A stretch of DNA of 64,000 nucleotides, taken from Chrysoporthe austroafricana. Its lineage: Eukaryota; Ascomycota; Sordariomycetes; Diaporthales; Cryphonectriaceae. A program made the translations under genes and the position numbers. The notes below the pieces were generated by a model. It ran no database searches and had not been told where the DNA came from. It saw only the letters and a program-made list of their open reading frames with translations. The stretch's first letter is position 1, and every line of letters starts with the position of its first letter. This document shows positions 1 to 8,472 of this stretch, piece by piece. The stretch is from assembly GCA_001051155.2 (NCBI GenBank), contig JYIP02000002.1, forward strand, positions 4,099,583 through 4,163,582, given 5' to 3'.

Positions 1-654
1 TTCTAATATGGCCTCCTCCTGCTCAAGATTTGCCAACCTATCCAGCACAATCCGCCGCATACCAGCCAGGTTTGCTATCTTATTGTCGATGTCCCGGATC
101 TCACTGCTGGCCATATTCTTCCGTATACCAAGCATCTCAAACTCATGCATCATAGCCGCCTTCTCCTTCTTAAGCTTCTGCACCGCCTGAGGGCTGTCGG
201 GGACGACGCGGCCATCGTCGATCATTTTCCTGCCCCTCGACACCTTTCTCCTGTGCTTCTTGCCCTGATCTGTGAAATCCGGGAAGGAGGCCTGGAACCC
301 CTGGAACAGCGAGTATGAGTTATCATCCTCGGGTATCTCCCTCAGCAGGGCGTCCGGAACGTAAGATAAGGCGCGGTGTTGTATCTCGCTCGTGGACAGC
401 CTCGACCGCACCATGTCCGTGGGGGTCGTCTTGGCCATGGAGAACATGCTCCGCTGCAGCGTTGGCCGCCGCAGCTGCTTGGAGACCTCGCCCATGGCCT
501 GCTGGTAGTGGCCGCCTGTCGTCGGGTCCGACAGGGGGCCCATGAGGTGGCTGGCCGTGGTGGTCACTTTACGGCCGAACGCCTCGAGGCCACGAGTCTG
601 CATGGCAAACGAGTCTCTTGTCAGTGACACGGTCCCTCCATACTCAAGGGACAT
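1..654 (-). CDS. MDV1: Mitochondrial division protein 1, N-terminal part (partial at left edge)
   Basis: The minus strand is open without a stop from an ATG at 654 to the window edge (218 codons, no intron needed), so the C-terminal part lies outside. Mdv1/Caf4 is an adaptor that links Fis1 on the outer mitochondrial membrane to the dynamin Dnm1 for mitochondrial fission. The visible part has the family's conserved N-terminal half: a segment around residues 20-40 (TRGLEAFGRKV...SHLMG), then QRSMFSMAKTTPTDMVRS and a SYSLFQGFQA block near residues 110-120. A basic stretch (KKHRRKVSRGRK) and a charged heptad-rich coiled coil (about 155-218, with FEMLGIRKNM and LANLEQEEAILE) follow. In this family WD40 repeats follow the coiled coil; these are not in the window. 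The gene is divergent from ARO7. Identification is by recognised family sequence; exon structure beyond the edge is unknown. Confidence 0.88.
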   Translation of the reverse strand, partial: MSLEYGGTVSLTRDSFAMQTRGLEAFGRKVTTTASHLMGPLSDPTTGGHYQQAMGEVSKQLRRPTLQRSMFSMAKTTPTDMVRSRLSTSEIQHRALSYVPDALLREIPEDDNSYSLFQGFQASFPDFTDQGKKHRRKVSRGRKMIDDGRVVPDSPQAVQKLKKEKAAMMHEFEMLGIRKNMASSEIRDIDNKIANLAGMRRIVLDRLANLEQEEAILE

Positions 655-1515
655 GGCAGAGAGAGGCAGAGAGGGATGGCAGAGCACGAAAAAGTTCTTC
701 TGGACAGGGCTGAAGGACAACGGTGTCTGCTGCGTACCGATATGATGGACGAATCATTGCCGTCGTCGTGAAAAGCATTGTGGTCGTCAGAGCTGGCCAT
801 GCGTTAAACAATGGAGCACAAGTGGGTACTCGATGGAGCTTGGCTCGGAGTCGTGGTCTCGTCGCGGAGCTGAATGCCGGTCTGGCGAGGGAAAACGTCT
901 CGTGTATTGAGCCAATTCGTGTGTCGAGAGCAGTGAGTTCAGGACGTCTTGGGAGGTGGAGTCCTGGGGGCGACGGCAGGACGATATCGAGCTGTCTTCG
1001 AGTTGTTCCAGCTGATAGGGAAAATAGCCCACGCGACAAGGCAGGGCAGGCAGAGCAGGGTTCCAGAACGATGGAAGTCTGCAGGAGGCCACAGGGATTG
1101 GAGCTTGGTGCGACACCGCCTTCCCTTTCCCGCCGCGTGACGTATCCCTCACTGCTGTGCCCACTGTGCCACTGTAATACACGGCCTGATGTACGGAGGA
1201 GCTCCACCGCGGCTCGCAACAAACCGGCCGGCTGCATCACCTTCCCTCCGGTCACCGCAGCGCCGAATCCGACCCCAGAGTAAGCCGGAAGTACGGAAGG
1301 TCAACGGAGTCACATAAAAAAGGAACGGAGTCATTGCAATCCTGCAGCCCTGCAGCCATCGAGACCGAGCTCTCACAGCTACATCGCGAAGCTCCCCTCC
1401 CCCGGTCGTATTTTTTTTTTCATGCTGGCCCGAGGGTCCTACTGGCCGGCACGAGATTCTTGCGACGTCTTCTTGAGCTCCACGCCGACCCGTCAACGAC
1501 GACCGTCTCCCCGCC
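655..1515. other. Divergent intergenic region MDV1/ARO7
   Basis: This 860-bp region separates the divergent starts of MDV1 and ARO7 and must hold both promoters. Several open frames here overlap each other on both strands, show no family similarity and lack a splice-consistent start, so I treat them as chance. Two TGACTC elements lie near its ARO7 end. Confidence 0.6.
1307..1333 (-). promoter_or_regulatory. Pair of Gcn4/CPC1-type TGACTC elements upstream of ARO7
   Basis: GAGTCA occurs at 1307-1312 and 1328-1333, 21 bp apart, about 180-210 bp upstream of the ARO7 ATG. On the minus strand they read GTGACTC and AATGACTC; the second fits the RRTGACTC core bound by Gcn4/CPC1/CpcA. Binding is inferred from the motif only. 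Confidence 0.4.
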
Positions 1516-2322
1516 ATGGACTCCCTCATTGACCTCTCCGACGCGGACAAGGCGCTCGACCTCTCGCGTATCCGCTTCCAGCTCATCCGCCTCGAGGACA
1601 CCATCACCTTCCACCTGATCGAGCGCGTGCAGTTCCCCCTCAACAACAACATCTACATCCCGGGCGCCGTGCCCATACCCGACTCAGACCTGTCCCTCAT
1701 GGACTGGTACCTCCTCCAGCAGGAGAAGCTCCAGTCCCTCATCCGCCGCTACGAGTCCCCCGACGAGTACCCCTTCTTTCCGACCGCCCTCAGCAAGCCC
1801 ATCCTGCCCGCCATCGCGTACCCGCGCATCCTGCACCCCAATGACGTCAATGTCAACGACAAGATCAAGGACTTCTACATCAACAACTTCCTGCCGCGCG
1901 TGTGCCCGTCCTTCGGGCACGGCGATAGGGGCGTGTCGGCCGAGAACTACGGCAGCAGCGCGACGTGCGACATCGCGGTGCTGCAGGCCCTGAGCAGGCG
2001 CATCCACTTTGGTAAATTCGTCGCGGAGAGCAAGTTCCAGAGCGAGAGGGAGAAGTACACGGCCATGATCAAGGCGGGGGATACGCAGGGCATCGGCGAG
2101 GCGATCGAGAACAAGGCCGTTGAGAAGCAGGTTCTGGAGAGGCTGAAGCTCAAGGCCCAGACATACGGGACGGACCCCTCGGTGCGGGATGCCGCCGGCG
2201 CGGATCAGAGCAAGATCAACGTAGATGCGGTGGTGGCTATGTACAAAGACTTTGTGATACCCCTGACAAAAGAGGTGGAGGTCGACTATCTGATGCAGAG
2301 GCTACAGAATGTGGAAGAGTGA
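1516..2322 (+). CDS. ARO7: Chorismate mutase
   Basis: Intronless 268-aa protein that converts chorismate to prephenate at the branch to phenylalanine and tyrosine. It is the all-helical AroQ-gamma type used by fungi and matches the family length (yeast Aro7 is 256 aa). The start has a good context (gccATGG) and the conserved N-terminal block [26 protein letters not shown]19 and R20-25 region corresponds to the active-site arginine helix. The C-terminal block [16 protein letters not shown] carries T251 and E255, equivalent by alignment to yeast Thr242 and Glu246 of the active site. In yeast the enzyme is inhibited by tyrosine and activated by tryptophan; the effector region (SPDEYPFFP, residues about 81-89) is retained. 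It is divergent from MDV1 and convergent with BCP1. Confidence 0.95.
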   Translation: MDSLIDLSDADKALDLSRIRFQLIRLEDTITFHLIERVQFPLNNNIYIPGAVPIPDSDLSLMDWYLLQQEKLQSLIRRYESPDEYPFFPTALSKPILPAIAYPRILHPNDVNVNDKIKDFYINNFLPRVCPSFGHGDRGVSAENYGSSATCDIAVLQALSRRIHFGKFVAESKFQSEREKYTAMIKAGDTQGIGEAIENKAVEKQVLERLKLKAQTYGTDPSVRDAAGADQSKINVDAVVAMYKDFVIPLTKEVEVDYLMQRLQNVEE

Positions 2323-2524
2323 TTCCTGTGCCGAGGAGGGCTGGCATTGGGTTGGTCTTTTCAAAATCAAGGCGCAGCCGCACGACCGTGGTGCTCACAT
2401 CAAGATAGACGGTGATAAGAAAAAAATACACACAAGAAATAGACTTCCTGTGTTATCCGTGTATGTCGGATCAGACAGTTGGTAACGCTGCCTTCTCTCA
2501 TGGGTGTGATGCGTTTTTTCTCAT

Positions 2525-3473
2525 TCATTGGGGACTCATGTACTCCACCACCGCCTTCACCGCAGCTGGGAACTTGGCCGCCTCGATCAGTGTCATGTAG
2601 CCCATATTCCTGACGCCCATCTCCTGGAACGCCCGCTTGCTGTCCGCCACGCTCTCGTCGTCCTTGGTAAAGGGGTAGCTCCCAGTCGCGACCGCATGCT
2701 TCTGTAATATCTCATCCTCAGGGTGGAAGTAGAACATAGGCGCCTCCTCCTTAGCCTTCTTGCTCTTCCGCGACCCCTCGTCCAGGATCGACTGCACCTC
2801 GTTGTAGCTTTTCGACACGACTAGATAGTGCGTGAAGTCATACGGTTCCTTATCCTCCACAGCGGCCTCGATCTCGTCCACAAGCATGCTGTACATAGGT
2901 GGTGAAATCTCAGGCGGCATATTGATGAGCCTCTCGCCCAGCACGAGGCCGACGTGGTTCTCCGCCAGGACCTTCGGCACAGTCGATGCCAGCGCCTCGT
3001 TGCTCGACTGCGCCGCCTTGCTGGAGAGGTACCCCACCAGATCTGCCACAGGCTTCTTCTCCCTGTGCTCGCGTAGGTTGAGCGCTGTCAGGAACGCATA
3101 GGCGTCGTTGGCCTTGGAGTCAACCTTGACCGTCGAGCCGATCGTGTTCTGCTGGAGGACGATGTCCGTGAGCCCGGACATGTCGAGCAGCTGGGCATCG
3201 ACGTCGAAGAGCTGCCGCAGAAGGCCCTTTACGCCGTGGAAGTCAATCTCCGTGTCGAAGTTGAACCACTCGAAGTCGACGTTGACGATGTCGAAGTCCT
3301 AGTGGTACGTGTTAGTGAGACTGACGTGTAGGGTGAGTTGGTGGGGCCAGGCTGGGCTGCTTGTTTGTGAGATTTACCTCGTCGTCTGAGCTGCCGTCAT
3401 GATCCATTTTATCTCCAGAGCCCTCTGCTGGCTCGGTCTGGCCGTCAGCCTCTCTTGCGCGTTTCTTACCCAT
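2525..3473 (-). CDS. BCP1: Bcp1/BCCIP-family nuclear export chaperone
   Basis: Two exons on the minus strand, 3473..3378 and 3298..2525, give a 289-aa protein (yeast Bcp1 is 283 aa). The intron (3377..3299) starts GTAAAT, has a CTAAC branch site and ends TAG, phase 0. Exon 1 is a short basic/acidic leader ([16 protein letters not shown]). Exon 2 opens with the conserved [15 protein letters not shown] block and contains [34 protein letters not shown] and HYLVVSKSY..., all typical of Bcp1. In yeast Bcp1 is a chaperone for ribosomal protein Rpl23 and helps nuclear export of the lipid kinase Mss4. The 3' end is 202 bp from the convergent ARO7 stop. Confidence 0.9.
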
Positions 3474-4325
3474 TGTGATGTGTGGTTCTGGACCGGGACT
3501 AGTAGTGGTTGTCAGGGAGCCCAGTGCTATAATCGAGTAAGGTTGCAGTGAGATGGACTCGCAACTTTTTTTTCTTCGATGAGCTGCCCCTCGCTAAGCC
3601 GCTTCGAGCAGTAGCGATAAGCTGATAATGCGCTACACATACAGTTATGTCCTCTGTCTCTACTATGGGACAATCATTCTTTGCGAATTCAATCTCCGAC
3701 GTTAGATCTGAAAGATTAACGAGCAACATTTTAGCATGCAGTTAAGCTAGAGATTTCATAGAGCCCCCACACTAGTACAATGTTCGGAAGAGGTGTGTAG
3801 TACATTTATGCCATTATTCGACCCTCTGGGTATCTGTTCTCGTCAATATCTACATTTTCCTATCCTTACAATGATGCCATGCATCGTTGCAAAAACACTA
3901 TCCTCCAATGATCGCCATTGATTCTTAGCCTCATGATAAGCCCCATTCATCAAACATCCCATGCCTTCGTGTTGAGGAGCACTGCTGCTGCTCCGACGAT
4001 ATTTGCAGGGGAGCTCGGAGCAACAGTTCTTCGCGGGCTGTTGTCGAATGGTTGTCTGATATTCAACGGGTCGTCGACTTCAAGAAGCTCAACACTGTCT
4101 TAGCACTAGCCACGTTGTCATTAATCCTCGATATTGCGATTCTGGAGGGCCATCGTGAGCAACAAAACCATCCACCGCTCTCTGTTTAAATACGGCTGCC
4201 CTGAATTGCTTTCTCTTTACACTAGGACCTCCCTCGTCCTTGATTCCGGAGGTTGGAAAGCTCACAGCAACATTCCTGAACATCATCGGCGCTCATTGAC
4301 ACGGATCAAATTGTCCAGACGGCAC
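3474..4325. other. Intergenic, no gene seen
   Basis: This region lies upstream of BCP1 (divergent side) and downstream of the Acinus-like gene. Only short overlapping frames without recognisable family content are present. It should contain the BCP1 promoter. Confidence 0.6.
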
Positions 4326-6347
4326 TCAATAACCAGGTCGGTAGCGGTAAGGATCCTCCCCTCGGAAACGCCCTGGACCTCGATCACCTCGGAATCCACG
4401 ATTTCTCGAGGGCCGAACTGGACGGCCACCACCATCGTATCGCGAGAATCGATCCTCATCAGTGACAGGAGGACGAGGAGGCCTGTAATCATCCCTGCGA
4501 GATTCAGCCACGCTGCTGGCACCCGCGGTCCCTAGCCGTTCGCGCTGAAGACGCTCTTCATGCTCCTTCTGCCGGTGGGGAGGCCTGATCCCAATAAATA
4601 CCTCGCGGCCCCTGTCGACAAAAGAATCGACGCTCTCAAAGGTAAAGCGATGGTAATCCTTTCCAAGATCAGGTGGGGGGTCCCGAGAGTAGAAAGAGCG
4701 CATGTTTTGGATACGACGCCGAGCTACATTGTCATTAAGAGGAGTGTAGGCAAGGTGAGGCTGGGTCTGGGTCTGCAGACCGCCGGGATTCTCGAGAGGA
4801 AACCGGCCACCTCTGCCTCGAGGACCCCTAGGTGCAGCTTCGATGCCAGGATAAGTCGGGCCAGTTGCTGGACCGGTGGGAGGTGGTTTCGAAAGTGGCT
4901 TGCTGTCGGAGCCTACTTCACGATGAACCGCTACCACGCTTCCGCCATCTTTCTCGTACACAACCTCCCAGCGCCGACTGCCTCTTGGTGCAGTGTCCTC
5001 TCGCTCAATCCAGTTCTTAACTTGACTCGGGGGTATGAAGTCGACCCAGAGTGGTTTTCGGTTCCGCTCATTAGGCCAGACCTGATTGTGCAACGTGGCA
5101 CGTACGCGCTGCGCAGCTTCAACTGACGTCAACTGTACAAAAGCATGTGTGCGAATCTGATCGAGATAGAACTCTTCGATGAGAGTTGAATCAGGTTCAC
5201 TACCTGGTGGTGTTATGAGATCCACAATGTACTGCTCGACCATCTCTGACTTCAATGGCCGCATGAGCTCTCGAATGTACAGTGACGTGGTAGGCGGATG
5301 GTTTGATGGCGGTGGAGATTCTTGCTCGCTTGCTCCTTTGACATCCCCTCCTGAGAAGGGATACACTGGCTGTGAGGCGTCGGATCGGTGGTCCTCATGC
5401 GGGTGTTGCTCTGATTCGAACGTGGTGCGAGGCACCTCAGAGGGCTTTCCTATAGCCACTCTCTTCATGAAGGCTTCCTCGCCACTGACATCAAGCGGTG
5501 CACCTTGCTCTTGCGAGGCGGAGATCGGAGGAGACGTCCTGGGAGGCTCTGCTATAGCCACTCTGTCCGCGTACGCTTCGTCCCCTCTAATGTCCAGAGA
5601 TGCATCTTGAGCATGAGAGACGAACGTAGGAGGTGGCGCCTTGAAGGACTCTGCTATAGCCACTCGCTTTGCGAACGCTTCCTCTCCACTGACCTCAAGC
5701 AGATCTTGAACGTTGTCGGCAACAGAACCTCCCAGGCGCCCTCCATCATCCTCGCTCTTGGCAGTCTCTGTTGTTTCACCATGCTTTGTGATGCCGTTCT
5801 GAGATTTCTTGTGTGGACTGCTGGGCAGATCGCCCGTGTCGAAATCGACAATATCTTCGCGCTGTTCTGCCTGATGCTCTTCCTCCTGCCGGAATCGCTT
5901 GACCGAGGGTGGTGGTGTTGAGGAGCGCCTCTTCCGCTTCTGCATCTCGGCAGCCGCATCGTTTGATGACATGGGTGTCGGCAGAATAGCGTCATCACTT
6001 GTCTCTGGGTGTGCAGCGGCCGTCTCTGTGGTGGTAGGCTTTGGCGATGTAGCAGCCAGTGGTTGCGCTATCGCGTCTTCATTCGCGGCTGCATCGACGG
6101 CCGACGATGATTCTGTCGTAAGTGGCTCTGCGCTTGCCTCTCCTTGCATGGGGACATCGTCAGTAATGTGGTCCGTTTCGTCGACTGGGACATTGTCCTC
6201 TGTCGCGGGCTCCTCTGCCTGGGTCGCGTCGGTATCAGCCTCAGTAAGGCGCCGAACCAGTTCCGCCTTGACACCCTTAGTGGGAAGGCCTCTGCTTGAC
6301 AGCTCTGCCCTCAGGTCTACCACCTTCAAGCTCGACCAGTCCGTCAT
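4326..6347 (-). CDS. Acinus-like SAP/RRM protein (EJC/ASAP-type splicing factor)
   Basis: Single-exon 673-aa protein. Residues about 4-37 form a SAP domain (SSLKVVDLRAELSSRGL...GVKAELVRRL), a DNA/chromatin-binding helix-turn-helix motif. Residues 40-350 are low-complexity and acidic with a basic KRKRR/KRFR cluster (137-153). An RRM-like domain lies at about 353-438 (TSLYIRELMRPL... HAFVQLTSVEAAQRVRATLH). A conserved C-terminal patch (DYHRFTFESVDSFVDRGREVF, 564-584) resembles the region where Acinus recruits RNPS1/SAP18, and the tail is RG/RD-rich (RFRG...YRYRPGY). This order matches Acinus, a subunit of the ASAP complex acting with the exon junction complex in the nucleus. An unusual triple internal repeat sits in the linker. 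The family assignment is fairly secure; function in this fungus is inferred. Confidence 0.8.
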   Translation of the reverse strand: MTDWSSLKVVDLRAELSSRGLPTKGVKAELVRRLTEADTDATQAEEPATEDNVPVDETDHITDDVPMQGEASAEPLTTESSSAVDAAANEDAIAQPLAATSPKPTTTETAAAHPETSDDAILPTPMSSNDAAAEMQKRKRRSSTPPPSVKRFRQEEEHQAEQREDIVDFDTGDLPSSPHKKSQNGITKHGETTETAKSEDDGGRLGGSVADNVQDLLEVSGEEAFAKRVAIAESFKAPPPTFVSHAQDASLDIRGDEAYADRVAIAEPPRTSPPISASQEQGAPLDVSGEEAFMKRVAIGKPSEVPRTTFESEQHPHEDHRSDASQPVYPFSGGDVKGASEQESPPPSNHPPTTSLYIRELMRPLKSEMVEQYIVDLITPPGSEPDSTLIEEFYLDQIRTHAFVQLTSVEAAQRVRATLHNQVWPNERNRKPLWVDFIPPSQVKNWIEREDTAPRGSRRWEVVYEKDGGSVVAVHREVGSDSKPLSKPPPTGPATGPTYPGIEAAPRGPRGRGGRFPLENPGGLQTQTQPHLAYTPLNDNVARRRIQNMRSFYSRDPPPDLGKDYHRFTFESVDSFVDRGREVFIGIRPPHRQKEHEERLQRERLGTAGASSVAESRRDDYRPPRPPVTDEDRFSRYDGGGRPVRPSRNRGFRGDRGPGRFRGEDPYRYRPGY
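5448..5699 (-). repeat. Threefold ~35-aa coding repeat in the Acinus-like protein
   Basis: Residues 217-300 contain three copies of a motif of the form (D/E)(V/I)xGxEAxxxRVAI at about residues 218, 252 and 286, spaced about 34 aa apart, each followed by a Pro/Ser-rich spacer. Copies differ (AFAKRVAIA, AYADRVAIA, AFMKRVAIG), so this is an old duplication, not a recent one. Confidence 0.8.
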
Positions 6348-7120
6348 TTTGGCTAGTGCGGTGGGTGCAGAATAGGCGCAGGCGCATGGTCGTGCCCACG
6401 GCGTTCAAGCGAGGGCGAGAATGAGGCACGCGACGCGTGAGTCGTAGACTGGGGCAGAATGAAGAGCTTAGGATAGTGGGAGACACGACGTGGTCATGAT
6501 CAAGAAAGCGGCGGACAAGGACGTTGGTCGAAGATGCGGCGAGAAAACACTGCCGTTCTTTTGATATGGCGCGTTTGGGTCGCGGTTCAAGTTCTCCGTA
6601 CTTACAAGGAAGCGCAGTGGAAGGCTGCGAGCTGTTTTTGAAGCACGGCCCACTTATCTGAGATGAAGATCCCTGCACTGACTTACATCTCCAAATGCGG
6701 AAATAGGCACCACTCAACCACTCTCTTTCCTTTGAATACCTACATATTTTTAAGTCATTCGTGTCTTTGTGTTCATCAGCAAGCAATGCAGTCGCTTTAG
6801 CCCTTACAGCAGACTGTGCCTTTAGCTTACGCTTCTTGCAACCCATTGATTTGATTGAAATGAGTATGTAAGGTGCATGGTACTTTGAGGTGACCTTCGA
6901 GGAGTATCTGCCCGCCCTTTTCTTCGGGCAGATTAAACCAGTCTGAGCCTCGCCTCAGGGCTTTCGAAATCACCAATTCCAAAATATTTCCCCACTGAAC
7001 TCTCAACTTCAGGCTACAGTCCTCGAGCCTCAGCACAACATAAGCTTCTCTTGTTGGCCATTTCAATAATCCTTGCCTCACCCATCAAGACGTTTCTGCC
7101 TGACAGCGACGAATATCACG
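6348..7120. other. Divergent intergenic region
   Basis: 773 bp between the divergent Acinus-like gene and the unknown gene starting near 7121. It contains CTCAGATAA on the minus strand near 6654-6662, one base off the siderophore-GATA consensus. Upstream non-ATG open frame at 7073-7120 continues into the downstream gene, so the start of that gene is uncertain. Confidence 0.5.
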
Positions 7121-8472
7121 ATGAATATCCTCCACCGTGCATTTCACGGCAGAATCGCCAAGCCGACCACAAAGCAGCATCTCACAAGTAAGCAAGGCCA
7201 GTCTTTCGCGTCCCATCGGTCAACAAGAAGATCTAGGACCCAGTCCCGACCGCCAAACCTCGATCATTCGTCTTGGACTCGACTAGAGCCTCACGACGGA
7301 GTAGAGATAAAGCAAGAGCATGAAGATGATGAGACTATGGACATGTCTCGCCGTGGCCAAGATGCCGCAGACGTTAGCCATCAGGCTCAGGAGAATATTC
7401 TGTTCGATAAAGACCGACAGGAATATGATGAGGACGTAGACGAAGAGTCTTCCGATAACTTCTTCGGAAATAATGAGCTCATTCTCAGCATAGAGGGCAA
7501 TGATGAGAGCCAGCTGCGCGGAGAAGTCTCATCTGTCCCTCGCGGCAGGAGCGAAGACGGTGTTGAAGATGAGGCCCTCGACATCGATGAAGAATTCGAC
7601 GAGGAGCTTGAGAACGAGTTTGAAGAGGATCTTCTCATTGAGAAGCGCCACTTGCGAGACTACCTGAAGCACAAACGCGCGACCCCGAGGATCGGCATGT
7701 GGCCAAACGAAGCTCGTCGACTTTACAAGCTGCTTTACCTGCGGGGTCTGTATCCGCTGATGCCCTCCGATTGGGAAGTCTGGGACCTTCGTGATCACCC
7801 TATGCCGTGTGAGCTCTTTACGCCAATGGGCAGTAATGAAAAGGGCCTCATTAAAGCCGAGAAGAGCGATTACCATGGCAAGTGCGATTCCTTAAGATGA
7901 TTGACAGCTCGCTGACTGTTTTGAGGACAGCCACGAAAGTTCTGCGAGTTCTCTTCGAGCTTCATGGTCGAGTCAGAGCCTATCGCCAAGGCGGTCAGCT
8001 TGACAAAATCGCGCCCCTGGTTGTTAGGGAGATTAAACGATACGTTCGCTGGGCCGAGGAGGATGTTAATCTTTTTCGTAAACGCAACTACGCCAGTCCC
8101 GTCTTCACGATCGCTCATACCGATACCCAAGCGGCAAGAAGTGACCAGATCCAGATCGCGATGGAGAGGTGTCAGTCGTTGGTTCGAAGTTATCGGGCCA
8201 AGTGGACCCGTTGGGGCATCGAGCATTATCCCCGCTTCATCACAATCTTCTTCGTCATTCAACACCTCGTCCTGATTTTCACGGCGGACACCGAGCAAGA
8301 CGGGGACAACGAGGCAATCCCCATTGCCGAGCTCGACATGTCACAGAAAACCCATTGGCTGGATTGTTCACTAGCCATCGCCATCTCCGTGATGCTGGCA
8401 AGAGAGAGTCTCATTGTCCATCGAGAGACCCTCCCAGAAATCGAGCAAATGGGGGATGACCCTGATCTTTGA
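7121..8472 (+). CDS. Conserved fungal protein of unknown function (GC-AG intron)
   Basis: Two exons, 7121..7877 and 7931..8472, join in phase 1 to a 432-aa protein. I do not recognise a named family. The intron starts GCAAGT and ends ACAG with a CTGAC branch site. Only this GC donor restores a smooth junction (DYH/ATKVLRVLFELHGRVRAY); the nearby GTGCGA donor does not keep frame. Residues 1-190 are basic then strongly acidic (DEEFDEELENEFEEDL) and probably disordered. The rest is helical: ARRLYKLLYLRGLYPLMPSDWEVWDL, then ELHGRVRAYRQ...IKRYVRWAEEDV, and a hydrophobic C-terminal part (FITIFFVIQHLVLIF, CSLAIAISVMLA) that could be buried helices. The ATG at 7121 is the first in frame; an upstream exon cannot be excluded. 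Confidence 0.65.

Noticed and set aside
723..1283. 186-codon plus-strand frame and overlapping minus frame between MDV1 and ARO7
   Set aside because: Both strands are open over the same stretch, without family content; more likely promoter/leader DNA.
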